Shown piece by piece: positions 1 to 8,709 of a stretch of DNA of 64,000 nt. The DNA comes from an uncultured Faecalibacterium sp. (GTDB lineage Bacteria; Bacillota; Clostridia; Oscillospirales; Ruminococcaceae), in NCBI GenBank assembly GCA_900539945.1, contig UQDV01000003.1, forward strand, positions 62,001 to 126,000, written 5' to 3'. The notes beneath the pieces were generated by a model, which was not told the origin of the DNA, ran no database searches, and was given only the letters and a program-made list of their open reading frames with translations. Numbering within the stretch: position 1 is the first letter of the stretch; each line of letters opens with the position of its first letter. The translations under genes were made by a program, and so were the position numbers.

Positions 1-755
1 CTGGGCAGATAGCAGCCGTAGTGCAGGGGATTGTCCGGCATGGCGGCCTTGAGCTGCCTGGTGCGCTGGTGCAGCAGCAGGCGGAAGTCTGCACCGCCGT
101 CCTCGTCGCTGCGCAGGCCGGGCAGCATGCGCAGCAGCTGTTTGGTGCCGCTCTTGGAGCCGTGGCCCACCTGCTCGAACATCTCGCGGCGGGTGAGCTC
201 CTTGACGTGGTAGGGGGCTTCGTCCGGCTCATAAGCCAGCGTGAAGCGGGCCTCGAACATCGTTTCCCCGAAGAACTCCACCAGGCGGGTCAGCTCGGCC
301 CGCAGCTGGTCGGCGCAGGTGTCGTTCTCGCACTCGCCGCAGGGGGTCAGGTCCAGCACGATCTTTTTGTTCAGGGCCAGATAGGCCAGCGCCTCCCAGG
401 AAAGGGACGCGATGCAGGCGCGCACCATGGAGTTTTTGCGGGCCGACTTCTCACAGCCGATCCAGATGGTATCGTTGTCGGTGTCGGCGGCAGAGGTGTC
501 GCGCTCCACCTGCTCCGGCGAGGGGGAGATGCAGCGGCTGCGGCATACGGAGACGCACAGACCGCAGTCGGTGCAGGGGTCCCAGTCCTTGACCAGGTTG
601 GGACGGGTAAAGATCTGATCGCCGTAGGGGCAGATATCCTTGCAGGCCGTGCAGGATTTGCGGTGCGGGTGCAGGTTCCAGCACTGGCGGCGGTTGATCT
701 CCGGATGGGTGGTTTTCATCAGTGCATCCATCGCAGCTCTTGTAAAAAAGCCCAT
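1..755 (-). CDS. 4Fe-4S dicluster ferredoxin-like protein (3' end outside window)
   Basis: The reading frame is open from an ATG at 755 to the window edge, so the C terminus is missing. A GGAG-type ribosome site lies a few bases upstream of that ATG. Cysteines sit in ferredoxin spacing: CTACKDIC followed by Pro around residues 35-43, and CTDCGLCVSVC at 61-71, with a further CGEC motif near residue 140. This indicates two iron-sulfur clusters near the N terminus followed by a domain I cannot assign. It starts 4 bases after the stop of the trigger-factor-like gene and so belongs to the same operon. An electron-transfer role is inferred from the cysteine motifs alone; the partner is unknown. Confidence 0.8.
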   Translation of the reverse strand, partial: MGFFTRAAMDALMKTTHPEINRRQCWNLHPHRKSCTACKDICPYGDQIFTRPNLVKDWDPCTDCGLCVSVCRSRCISPSPEQVERDTSAADTDNDTIWIGCEKSARKNSMVRACIASLSWEALAYLALNKKIVLDLTPCGECENDTCADQLRAELTRLVEFFGETMFEARFTLAYEPDEAPYHVKELTRREMFEQVGHGSKSGTKQLLRMLPGLRSDEDGGADFRLLLHQRTRQLKAAMPDNPLHYGCYLP

Positions 756-759
756 ACGA

Positions 760-1734
760 TCACTCCTTTTCTACGATCGACGTGACAGCTGCATGGTCCA
801 GCAGAAAGCGCTGGACCTTCTGGTTGGTAAGGGCGGCGGCCACAGCATCACGGGCCAGAACCCGGCGGATCTCCTCCTCCGGGTTGCCGTGCAGCCGGGC
901 CAGACGGGCGTATTCGGCGTCCACTTCCTCATTGCTCACAGTGATGTTCTCGGCCTGTGCAATGGCCGGCACGGCCAGCATCGCGCGCATGCGGCGTGCA
1001 GCGTCCTGGCGATAGCCGGCCCGCAGCTGTTCCGGCGTGGTGTTGTTGGCCTGGCAGTACAGCTCCAGCGAGAAGCGGCTCCGGGAGAGCTTATCCTTCA
1101 GCTGCTGCAGCGCGTGGTCGGCGTTCTGGTCCAGCACGGCAGCAGGCAGCTCCACGGTCAGGTTGGCCCCGGCCAGGTCCAGCAGGGCAGCCTCAGCCAG
1201 ACGGTCAGCGTTGGCCTCGTGAGAAGCCGCTTTCTTGGCACAGATGCTCTCCCGCAGTGCGTCCAGCGTGGCAAAGCCCAGCCGCTGGGCCAGGGCATCG
1301 TCCACGGTGGGTTCCTGCTTCTGCTCCACCGTGTGCAGGCAGATCTCGAACTGCGCTGTTTTGCCGGAGAGCTCCGGCACGCGGAACTCGTCCGGGTAGG
1401 TGAAATCAAAGCGGAAGGTCTCTCCGGCGCAGTGGCCGTACACGGCCTGCTCGGCGGCAGGCATGAGCTGGGCGGTGCCCAGTGTCACGGTCACCTGTTC
1501 CATGCGGCTGTCTGGGATGGGCGCACCGTCCAGAAAGCCCTCAAAATCCAGCGTGACCCGCATCCCCCGGGCAGCGGGGGCGCTGGTGGCGCAGAAAGGC
1601 GCATGACGGCGGGCAAGGCTTTTCAGTTCAGAAGCAACGGCGGCTTCGGTCACCGGGCGCACCCGGCGGGTGACCGGCAGGCCCTTGTACTGCCCCAGCG
1701 TGACCGGCGGCAGAGCATTTGCGGTTTGTTCCAT
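760..1734 (-). CDS. Trigger factor-like peptidyl-prolyl isomerase/chaperone lacking the ribosome-binding domain
   Basis: The protein is 324 residues from the ATG at 1734, which has a GGAGG site 8 bases upstream; a longer in-frame extension has no such site. Residues about 10-45 match the linker that precedes the isomerase domain of trigger factor (LGQYKGLPV). Residues about 56-130 form the FKBP-like isomerase domain (RGMRVTLDFEGFLDG), and the rest is the helical SurA-like C-terminal domain. Ordinary trigger factor is about 430 residues and begins with a ribosome-docking domain; that domain is absent here. It lies between a polytopic membrane protein and an iron-sulfur protein in a tight minus-strand operon. 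It may act as a free chaperone for those products; that is inference. A full-length tig is presumably elsewhere in the genome. Confidence 0.75.
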   Translation of the reverse strand: MEQTANALPPVTLGQYKGLPVTRRVRPVTEAAVASELKSLARRHAPFCATSAPAARGMRVTLDFEGFLDGAPIPDSRMEQVTVTLGTAQLMPAAEQAVYGHCAGETFRFDFTYPDEFRVPELSGKTAQFEICLHTVEQKQEPTVDDALAQRLGFATLDALRESICAKKAASHEANADRLAEAALLDLAGANLTVELPAAVLDQNADHALQQLKDKLSRSRFSLELYCQANNTTPEQLRAGYRQDAARRMRAMLAVPAIAQAENITVSNEEVDAEYARLARLHGNPEEEIRRVLARDAVAAALTNQKVQRFLLDHAAVTSIVEKE

Positions 1735-1762
1735 GGCAGGGAACCTCCATTCCAGTAAGCGC

Positions 1763-3706
1763 TTACAGCCCGCGGGCAGCAAGCCAGTTTTCGGCGACCT
1801 GAGAGAACATCTCAGGGTATTTGGCATCTTCTTCGGTAAAGGCACTGAGGTAATACTCCACCTCGGCGCGGCTGGGGGCTACCGTGCGCCGCCAGATGGT
1901 AAAGGTGGTGCCGTTGCCCATGTCAAAGGTCTCTTCCAGTGCGAAGTATTCGTCGCGCACGGCCAGGAACATGTCGTTCAGCTTGTGGGACATCTCGTTC
2001 TCAGGGTCATTTACATGAGTCAGCGGGAAAGGATCGGCGGTGAGAACGTATTTTGCCTCAAAGAACTGCATGGGGAAGTAGTGGGTGCCAGGCACCGAGA
2101 AGCCAAAGGCCAGCTTGCCGTTGATGGGGGTCTGGGGCAGCAGGCAGTTCTTGAAGTGGTCCGGGCAGTACAGCGTGTCGTGGGGGATCATATAGGCGAT
2201 CTCGCCATCGGCGCAGTGGGTGTCGATCCAGCTGGCAATGGCCTTGATCTGCGGCAGATCCTTGCGGTCATAGACCAGGTCATCAATGGCGGCAAAATCG
2301 CTGGCGCTCTCCTGCGGAGAAGCCGAGAGAAGAGTGCGGCCGATGAGAAAATCCGGCAGAGCCACGGTGGTCAGGGGGGAGCAGCGCACCGAGGTGGCAA
2401 AGGCGATGGTGAACAGCCAGAAGCCGATCTTCAGGTTCCGGCGGCGGTTCATGCCCTCTGCCAGGGCTGCGGCGCCGATCAGGAACAGGAGGAACCAGCC
2501 GGGTAAAAACAGCAGCATATGTTGGGAACCGGTGGTCTGTACCCGGGTGAACAGCACCATGCTCAGCAGGATCTCCAGCCCGGCCAGGCAGGGCAGGGCG
2601 GGCATTTTGTGCACTTTCAGGCAGAACCACAGGCCCATGCCCATAAGCACCAGGTTCATCAGGCCCATGCGGGCGCATTGCAGGTAGGTTTCAGTGACCA
2701 TGCCGCCGCCGTTGTAGTAGGAATAGTGGTCGGCGTAGTCGTAGCCCAGAATGTGGCTCACCAGGGGCCACAGCAGGATGACCATGGCCACCATGGACAT
2801 CAGGCCGAACAGGATCAGGTTGCGCACCTGCAGCAGGGCCTCCTGCTTCCGGCCCGCTTTGGCAATGCGGGCGCTGCTCACCAGCACCAGCACGGCGTAG
2901 GCAAAGTAGTAGCCCACCACGAAGTACAGATACCACCGGCGGGACAGGATGATGGCCGCCGTGGCCAGGAACAGCAGCCCGAACCGGGGCAGGTCCAGCT
3001 TTTCAAACCGGAAATCCAGCGTGAGCAGCAGGATGCTGAAGGCGAAGATCAGGCCGAACCAGTCCGGCTGGCTCAGCACGGCGCTCATGCGCAGCCACGG
3101 GTAGGTAAAGGTCCAGGACAGACCGATGAGAAAATACCAGAAGCGGTTTTTCACCTGCAGCATCTGGCCCACTTTGACCACCAGACCGGCCAGCAAAAGC
3201 AGCAGCATGGGCACGATGCTGAACACCTGACAGATCGCAAAGCTGTCGCCGGTGCGGTTGGTCAGGCAGAACGGGAACTCGATGAACAGGGTGTTGAAGG
3301 CAGTATAGTCCTCGGTAAAAGAGTCGAAGATATACCGGAACCCGGCCCCGGGGCTCTGGAGAAAGGCGGCCTCGGCGTTGTACTGCTTGTTGATGTAGTT
3401 GACGTAGTCCCAGATGTACACGAAGCTGCGGCGGGTCTCGGCCCAGTAGAAGTAGAGCAGCGCCGCGGCCCAGAAGCCGATGATCACAGCCCAGTGGAAC
3501 AGGTCGAACTTCACGTCCGCCAGCCGCAGCACCACCAGCACCAGCCCGAACAGGGCCAGGTTGCACCACAGGCTCACCAGCGGGAAAAATACGGCACTGC
3601 CGGGGGCGGCAAGGCCCAGCACCACCAGCGCCAGTGCGGACACGGCATAGGCCAGCAGGGCCTTGCCTACCCACGAGGTGCGCAGCTTGGAAAGAGTTGC
3701 TGACAT
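1763..3706 (-). CDS. Polytopic membrane protein, possible GT-C type glycosyltransferase
   Basis: This is a 647-residue protein with many hydrophobic segments covering roughly residues 15-480, then a soluble C-terminal part of about 170 residues. The start at 3706 has AAGGAGG 7 bases upstream. The layout (a first extracytoplasmic loop with acidic and aromatic residues after the second or third helix, then eight or more helices and a C-terminal soluble domain) resembles GT-C fold lipid-linked sugar transferases. I cannot name a family with certainty. It is the first gene of an operon with the trigger-factor-like and ferredoxin-like genes. No signal peptide distinct from the first helix is visible. 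Confidence 0.7.
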   Translation of the reverse strand: MSATLSKLRTSWVGKALLAYAVSALALVVLGLAAPGSAVFFPLVSLWCNLALFGLVLVVLRLADVKFDLFHWAVIIGFWAAALLYFYWAETRRSFVYIWDYVNYINKQYNAEAAFLQSPGAGFRYIFDSFTEDYTAFNTLFIEFPFCLTNRTGDSFAICQVFSIVPMLLLLLAGLVVKVGQMLQVKNRFWYFLIGLSWTFTYPWLRMSAVLSQPDWFGLIFAFSILLLTLDFRFEKLDLPRFGLLFLATAAIILSRRWYLYFVVGYYFAYAVLVLVSSARIAKAGRKQEALLQVRNLILFGLMSMVAMVILLWPLVSHILGYDYADHYSYYNGGGMVTETYLQCARMGLMNLVLMGMGLWFCLKVHKMPALPCLAGLEILLSMVLFTRVQTTGSQHMLLFLPGWFLLFLIGAAALAEGMNRRRNLKIGFWLFTIAFATSVRCSPLTTVALPDFLIGRTLLSASPQESASDFAAIDDLVYDRKDLPQIKAIASWIDTHCADGEIAYMIPHDTLYCPDHFKNCLLPQTPINGKLAFGFSVPGTHYFPMQFFEAKYVLTADPFPLTHVNDPENEMSHKLNDMFLAVRDEYFALEETFDMGNGTTFTIWRRTVAPSRAEVEYYLSAFTEEDAKYPEMFSQVAENWLAARGL

Positions 3707-3764
3707 GAGAGAAAATCCTCCTTATAAAAATGCGCGATGCACACAGCATAAATTCACAGCTTAT

Positions 3765-3794
3765 AGTATAGCAAACCACAGGGGGCACTGTCCA
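3765..3794 (-). promoter_or_regulatory. Promoter of the membrane protein/chaperone operon
   Basis: Reading the minus strand, TGGACA (3794-3789) and TATACT (3770-3765) are 18 bases apart, about 60 bases upstream of the start at 3706. Confidence 0.55.
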
Positions 3795-3813
3795 GCCATA
3801 GCGGAGGCAAAAC

Positions 3814-3854
3814 AAAAAATGCCCCGCTGCTTTCAAAGCACACGGGACATTTTA
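3814..3854 (-). terminator. Intrinsic terminator of glgB
   Basis: On the minus strand a hairpin with arms AATGTCCCG and CGGGGCATT (one mismatch, TGCTTT/AAAGCA continuing the stem) is followed by a run of six T. It lies just after the branching-enzyme stop codon. Confidence 0.75.
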
Positions 3855-3863
3855 GCACAAATA

Positions 3864-5804
3864 TTACTTGCTGGAATTCTTGGCGCGGGCGGTACGGCGC
3901 TTCTGGGCCATGGCCTTGTTGGCGCTGATGCGGGCGGCGTCCGGGTTGGGGGCCTCCGGGGTCAGGCGCAGCAGGAAGCTGCCCATGGCGGGCAGGTCCA
4001 CGGTGAGGGTATAATCCCGGCCGTACACGCCGCCGTCGGTGGTGTGGAAGTGCAGCTTGCGGCGGCCCTTGTGGGCACCGCCCCACTCGGCAGCCTCGGT
4101 GTCCAGCACCAGCTCCGCAGAGCAGGGGAACTTGAGGTACAGCGGGAACTTTTTGTGGGCGTGGTCCTGGGTGTTCATGATGCACAGCAGGTTCTGGCCC
4201 CGGCCCTTGCGCAGCCAGGCGTAGACGCCCTCGGTGCAGCTCTCGCTGGCCACCCACTCGAAGCAGTCGGGGTTGTATTCGCCGTCAAACAGGGCGGGCT
4301 CGGTGGCGTATACCAGGCTCAGGCGGGCGAAATACTTCTGGAAAGCGTCATGGAAGGGATACTTGAGCAGGTCCCAGTCCAGCTCCCGTTTTTCGTCCCA
4401 CTCGCGGAAGTGCCCCAGCTCGTTGCCCATGAAGTTGAGCTTTTTGCCCGGATGCATATACATATAGAAATAGAGGGTGCGCAGCTGGGCGCACTTTTCG
4501 GCGTAGGTGCCCCACAGCTTGTCGATGATGGTCTTTTTGCCGTGCACCACCTCGTCGTGGCTCAGGGCCAGCAGATACAGTTCGTTGTAGAAGTAGTGCA
4601 TGCTGAACAGCAGCTTACCGTAGGCGTTCGGCCGCTCCCCGAAGGGGGTGGCGAAATAGTCCAGCGTGTCGTGCATCCAGCCCATGTCCCACTTGTAGTC
4701 AAAGCCCACACCGTCGTAGCGGGTGGGGGCGGTGACCTTGAGGAAGTTGGTGGAGTCCTCGGCCATGTAGATGCCGGTGGGCCAGCGCTTGTTCAGCCCG
4801 TGGTTCAGGCTGCGCAGGAAGTTCACGGCACCCTGGTTCACGCCGCGGTTGGGGTCACCCTGCCAGTACAGTGCCCGGGAGATGGCGTCCATGCGGATGC
4901 CGTCGCAGTGGTACACATCCATCCACAGCCCGGCAGCGCTGCTCAAAAAGCTGCACACCTCCCGGCGGTAGTAGTTGAAGTTGCAGGTGCCCCACTCGCT
5001 CTGTCCCACGTCGCTGTCGTACTCGTACAGGTGGGTGCCGTCGAACTTGGCCAGTGCGTCGGCGTTGGCGGCAAAGTGCACCGGAACAAAGTCCATGATG
5101 ACGCCGATGCCCATGCGGTGGCAGGCGTTGACGAAGGCAGCGAACTGGGCCGGGGTGCCGTAGCGGCTGGTCACCGAGAAATACCCGGTGGTCTGGTAGC
5201 CCCAGCTGCCGTCAAAGGGATGCTCGGCCAGCGGCAGCAGCTCCACATGGGTAAAGTGATGGTCCAGCAGCCAGGGAATCAGCTCTTTGGCCAGTTTCTC
5301 GTAGTTGTACCAGCCGTCCGAGCCGTCGGGCTGGGTGCTGCCGGGTTTGTGCTTCCAGCTCCCGGCGTGCAGCTCGTAGATGTTCAGCGGGCGGTTGCGG
5401 CACTTGTCGCGCCGCTCCATCCAGGCATGGTCGTCAAAGGCAAAATCCAGCTTTGCCAGACGGCTGGCCGTGCCGGGGCGCAGCTCGGTGGAAAAGGCAT
5501 AGGGGTCGCTGCGCATCACCACGCTGCCGTCGGCTCCGTGGACGCGGTACTTATAAAGATCACCCTCGGCCAGGCCCGGGATAAAGGCGCTCCACACGCC
5601 GGTCTCGGCGCGCTCCATGGGCACACCGACTTCCCAGCCGTCAAAGCCGCCGCACACCTCTACGGCGGTGGCACCGGGGGCCCAGACCGCAAACCGCCAG
5701 CCCTCGGCACCGTCCGGGGCCGTGCAGGGATGTGCGCCCAGAATGCGGTAGGCGTCGAAGCAGTCTCCATTGAAAAATTCACGGGGAATGGCAGGGTAAT
5801 TCAT
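3864..5804 (-). CDS. glgB: 1,4-alpha-glucan branching enzyme
   Basis: GlgB cuts an alpha-1,4 glucan chain and rejoins it as an alpha-1,6 branch during glycogen synthesis in the cytoplasm. The 646-residue protein has an N-terminal CBM48-type domain (RILGAHP, then FAVWAPGA near residue 45) and a GH13 barrel. Catalytic signatures are visible: GIRMDA with the nucleophile Asp, MAED with the acid/base Glu, and LSHDEVVHG with the third Asp. A C-terminal beta domain and a Lys/Arg-rich tail finish it. The ATG at 5804 has AGGAGGAGA just upstream; a longer frame to 5858 has none. It is divergent from an alpha-amylase family gene, so the pair may serve storage-glucan turnover. No glgC, glgA or glgP is in the window. 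Confidence 0.97.
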   Translation of the reverse strand: MNYPAIPREFFNGDCFDAYRILGAHPCTAPDGAEGWRFAVWAPGATAVEVCGGFDGWEVGVPMERAETGVWSAFIPGLAEGDLYKYRVHGADGSVVMRSDPYAFSTELRPGTASRLAKLDFAFDDHAWMERRDKCRNRPLNIYELHAGSWKHKPGSTQPDGSDGWYNYEKLAKELIPWLLDHHFTHVELLPLAEHPFDGSWGYQTTGYFSVTSRYGTPAQFAAFVNACHRMGIGVIMDFVPVHFAANADALAKFDGTHLYEYDSDVGQSEWGTCNFNYYRREVCSFLSSAAGLWMDVYHCDGIRMDAISRALYWQGDPNRGVNQGAVNFLRSLNHGLNKRWPTGIYMAEDSTNFLKVTAPTRYDGVGFDYKWDMGWMHDTLDYFATPFGERPNAYGKLLFSMHYFYNELYLLALSHDEVVHGKKTIIDKLWGTYAEKCAQLRTLYFYMYMHPGKKLNFMGNELGHFREWDEKRELDWDLLKYPFHDAFQKYFARLSLVYATEPALFDGEYNPDCFEWVASESCTEGVYAWLRKGRGQNLLCIMNTQDHAHKKFPLYLKFPCSAELVLDTEAAEWGGAHKGRRKLHFHTTDGGVYGRDYTLTVDLPAMGSFLLRLTPEAPNPDAARISANKAMAQKRRTARAKNSSK

Positions 5805-5831
5805 GCAAAGATCTCCTCCTGTGTATGATTG

Positions 5832-5856
5832 GCAGCACCGGCAGCTGCGGTGCTGC
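5832..5856. other. Perfect hairpin in the glgB 5' leader
   Basis: GCAGCACCG and CGGTGCTGC form a perfect 9-bp stem around GCAGCTG. It sits 28 bases before the glgB start. There is no T run on either side, so it is not a standard terminator. A leader structure or an operator are both possible. Confidence 0.5.
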
Positions 5857-5922
5857 AATTGGGCAATTTATCCAAGGAAAATGGTTTGCAACCGGCACTG
5901 TAGCCGGTATTCTTGGCGAATC

Positions 5923-5952
5923 TTGACAAAAATAGGCAAAAATTCACATATT
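5923..5952 (+). promoter_or_regulatory. Candidate promoter of the alpha-amylase family gene
   Basis: TTGACA (5923-5928) is followed after 18 bases by CATATT. A second candidate -10, TATACT at 5968-5973, pairs with TTCACA at 5943. Which is used cannot be decided by eye. Confidence 0.4.
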
Positions 5953-6035
5953 TGTCAGATCTTGTGTTATACTAATCCTGCCGCTGACCGAACGGCGGCA
6001 GGAGATTATTTGCAAAGAGGGAGCGGTATTCAACA

Positions 6036-7394
6036 ATGGCTTGGTATGACAATGCGGTATTCTATCACATCTATCCTCTGGGGCTGTGCGGCTGCGCGCA
6101 CGAAAATGACGGCCAGCCCACCCCGGGTGCATTCCAAAAACTGAACGACTGGGCGGCCCATGCAGCAGACATCGGCTGCACCGCCATCTATATCGGCCCG
6201 CTGTTTGAGAGCGGTTCCCACGGCTACGATACCATCGACTACCGCCGGGTGGACCGCCGTCTGGGCACCAACGAAGAGTTCAAGGAGTTCGTGGCCAACT
6301 GCCACACCCGTGGCCAGCATGTCATCGTGGATGGTGTGTTCAACCATGTGGGCCGTGACTTCTTCGCCTTCCAGGACCTGAAGGCCAACCGGGAGAACGC
6401 CCGCTATAAGGACTGGTTCTGCGATGTGAACTTCTGGGGCAACAACGAGTACAACGACGGTTTCAGCTACGGCAACTGGGGCGGATTCAACCTGCTGGTC
6501 AAGCTGAACCAGCGCAACCCGGAGGTGCAGGCCTACCACTACGACACCATCCGCTTTTGGGTCAACGAGTTTGACATCGACGGCATTCGGCTGGATGCAG
6601 CCGACGTGCTGGACTTTGACTTCATGCGCGGGCTGCGCCGTCTGGCCAACGAGATCAAACCGGAGTTCTGGCTCATGGGTGAGGTGATCCACGGGGACTA
6701 CAGCCGCTGGGCAAACCCCGAAATGCTGCACTCTGTGACCAACTACGAGCTGCACAAGGGCCTGTGGAGCGGCCACAACGACCACAACTATTTCGAGATC
6801 GCCCACACCATGCGCCGTCTGCAGGGGCTGTGCCACGACACCCGGCTGTATCTTTTCTCGGACAACCACGATGTGGAGCGCCTGCCCAACAAGCTGCGCA
6901 ACCGGGAGCACATCCGTCACATTGCGATTCTAGTATATACCCTTTGGGGCATTCCGTCCATCTATTATGGTTCGGAGTTTGGCATCGAGGGCAAAAAAGA
7001 GTGGGGCAGCGACTGGCCCCTGCGCCCCTGCCTGGAATTGGAGGACTACAAGGATGCCCTGACCACCAACCCGGTCACCAGCGTATATGCGGCACTGGGC
7101 AAATTGAAGGCCGAGGAACCGGCCCTGACCTGGGGCGAGTTCAAGGAACTGCACCTCACCACCCAGTGTTACGCCTACGCCCGTGTGCTGGACGGCGAAG
7201 CCCTTGTGGCGGTGCTGAACAACGGCGACAGCCCGGCGCAGCTGGAATTCCAGCTGCCGGTGGAGGCCAATGCGGCCGAGGATCTGCTGGCCGATACGGT
7301 GGGCGCGCAGCCGGTGATGACAAGCTTCGACTGGGGCCGCATGAAGGTGCAGCTGCCTTCCAACTATGCCACCATCTTGCGGTTGAAAAAGTAA
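6036..7394 (+). CDS. GH13 alpha-amylase family glycosidase
   Basis: The 452-residue protein is a cytoplasmic GH13 enzyme (no signal peptide) that hydrolyses or rearranges alpha-glucans. Barrel landmarks are FNHVGRD near residue 105, DGIRLDAADV with the nucleophile Asp, LMGEVIHGD with the acid/base Glu, and FSDNHDVERL with the third Asp. The size and the lack of N-terminal carbohydrate-binding domains fit a small maltodextrin-degrading enzyme of the cyclomaltodextrinase/neopullulanase side of the family; the exact specificity is not readable. It is divergent from glgB, which suggests paired synthesis and breakdown of glucan. GAGGGAG lies about 13 bases before the ATG. Confidence 0.9.
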   Translation: MAWYDNAVFYHIYPLGLCGCAHENDGQPTPGAFQKLNDWAAHAADIGCTAIYIGPLFESGSHGYDTIDYRRVDRRLGTNEEFKEFVANCHTRGQHVIVDGVFNHVGRDFFAFQDLKANRENARYKDWFCDVNFWGNNEYNDGFSYGNWGGFNLLVKLNQRNPEVQAYHYDTIRFWVNEFDIDGIRLDAADVLDFDFMRGLRRLANEIKPEFWLMGEVIHGDYSRWANPEMLHSVTNYELHKGLWSGHNDHNYFEIAHTMRRLQGLCHDTRLYLFSDNHDVERLPNKLRNREHIRHIAILVYTLWGIPSIYYGSEFGIEGKKEWGSDWPLRPCLELEDYKDALTTNPVTSVYAALGKLKAEEPALTWGEFKELHLTTQCYAYARVLDGEALVAVLNNGDSPAQLEFQLPVEANAAEDLLADTVGAQPVMTSFDWGRMKVQLPSNYATILRLKK

Positions 7395-7399
7395 GCGGC

Positions 7400-7428
7400 T
7401 TGCACATTGCGGCCGGTTTTGCTACAAT
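7400..7428 (+). promoter_or_regulatory. Promoter of niaR
   Basis: TTGCAC (7400-7405), a 17-base spacer and TACAAT (7423-7428), with the niaR start 44 bases further on. Confidence 0.6.
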
Positions 7429-7471
7429 AGGGGCAGCAACGTCGGAAAACGGAAGGGGAGCCTGACAAAAG

Positions 7472-7990
7472 ATGAACGCAGCACAGCGCAGAGAATGCAT
7501 CCTGACCCGGTTGAGCGGTGCCCAGAACCCGGTAAGTGCCAGTGCACTGGCCGCTGAGCTGGGGGTCTCCCGGCAGATCGTGGTGGGGGACGTGGCACTA
7601 CTGCGTGCAGGCGGGGCGCAGATCGACGCGACGCCGCGGGGCTACCAGCTGCACCCGGCAGAGAAAGGTTATACCGGCATCCTGGCCTGCGTGCACCGCA
7701 CCGAGGACGAAATGCGCCGGGAGCTGTACACCATTGTGGACCAGGGCGGTGTGGCCGTGGATGTGGCCGTGGAAAACAGCCTGTACGGCGAGATCCGTGC
7801 GAACCTGAATCTGGCCAGCCGCTACGATGTGGACACCTTTCTGGTGCAGGCGCGCAGTGCGCCGGAAAGCCTGCTGAGCCGGATGACCGGCGGCGTGCAT
7901 CTGCACACTTTGCGCTGCCCGGACCGGGCCAGCTTTGAGCGCATCCGCGCAGAACTGGACCGGCAGGGCCTGCTGTACCGCCGGGAATGA
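7472..7990 (+). CDS. niaR: NiaR-type transcriptional repressor of NAD/niacin genes
   Basis: NiaR represses niacin uptake or NAD synthesis genes when nicotinate is plentiful. The 172-residue protein has an N-terminal HTH_11 winged helix (ASALAAELGVSRQIVVGDV, residues about 22-40) and a C-terminal 3H domain. The domain's conserved histidines are visible in ACVHRTEDEM and in VHLHTL, with the typical VAVENSLYGEI stretch between. Length is normal for the family (about 170). No NAD gene is adjacent, so it acts in trans. The assignment to NiaR rather than another 3H-domain regulator is from the domain pair. Confidence 0.88.
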   Translation: MNAAQRRECILTRLSGAQNPVSASALAAELGVSRQIVVGDVALLRAGGAQIDATPRGYQLHPAEKGYTGILACVHRTEDEMRRELYTIVDQGGVAVDVAVENSLYGEIRANLNLASRYDVDTFLVQARSAPESLLSRMTGGVHLHTLRCPDRASFERIRAELDRQGLLYRRE

Positions 7991-8059
7991 CCGTGCGGGG
8001 CAGACAGCTCCGGATAAAATCAGTATAAAAAACGCTGTGGGGCTTGTCTATCCGCAAAA

Positions 8060-8650
8060 GTGGAAAAACGTTGGATAGCCAACCCAAATGTAAAAGAGGT
8101 GGATTTTCTGGACATTCGCATTGAAAAAACGGAACGTGCCATCAAGCAGGCCTTTATGGAGCTGCGGGCCGAAAAACCGTTGGAAAAGATCCGGGTCAAG
8201 GAGCTGTGCGACCGGGCCTGCATCAACAAATCCACTTTTTATGCCCACTATCAGGACATCTACGCCCTGGCCAACGCCATGGAGGACGAGATGGTGGAGG
8301 CTGTGGTTGCAAGCCTGCCCAACCTGACCGCCCGGGATGTGAGCGAGCGTACCGAGTGGCTGGCCCGCGAGATGTTCCGGGCCTTTGTCCGGCACCAGAA
8401 CGAGATCAACACTCTGTTTGCGGATTCCCGGCAGGGGCTGTTCATCAACCGGGTGGAGGCGGCGCTGCGCAAGTGCATTGCCGAGAGCGACCCCGCCTTT
8501 GAAAACGACGTAGTGCGCAAGGTGGTGCTGTCCTTCTGCGTGCAGGGGTGCTACTACACCTTTACCAGCTACTGCGGCCAGATGGACGAGACCCGTCTGG
8601 TGGCCCTGCTTGCCTCCATTGCAAGGGCAGCGCAGAAGATCCGGATGTGA
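8060..8650 (+). CDS. TetR family transcriptional regulator
   Basis: An N-terminal TetR helix-turn-helix is clear (RIEKTERAIKQAFMEL, then RVKELCDRACINKSTFYAHY), followed by an all-helical ligand domain of about 130 residues. The ORF can start at a GTG at 8060, but this has no good ribosome site. The motif AAAGAGGTGG lies 5 bases before an in-frame CTG at 8108, which would give the usual TetR start (about 180 residues). A CTG start is rare, so I keep the longer form. Its target is unknown; it stands alone between niaR and a convergent terminator. Confidence 0.85.
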   Translation: MEKRWIANPNVKEVDFLDIRIEKTERAIKQAFMELRAEKPLEKIRVKELCDRACINKSTFYAHYQDIYALANAMEDEMVEAVVASLPNLTARDVSERTEWLAREMFRAFVRHQNEINTLFADSRQGLFINRVEAALRKCIAESDPAFENDVVRKVVLSFCVQGCYYTFTSYCGQMDETRLVALLASIARAAQKIRM

Positions 8651-8653
8651 ATA

Positions 8654-8693
8654 CAACAAAAAAGCCATGGCAGCTGCCATGGCTTTTTTGTTG
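8654..8693. terminator. Bidirectional intrinsic terminator
   Basis: A perfect 40-bp palindrome, 20 bases per arm, with AAAAAA on the left and TTTTTT on the right. It serves the convergent tetR-type gene and asnB. Confidence 0.92.
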
Positions 8694-8709
8694 CTGTGAA
8701 GAAAACGGA

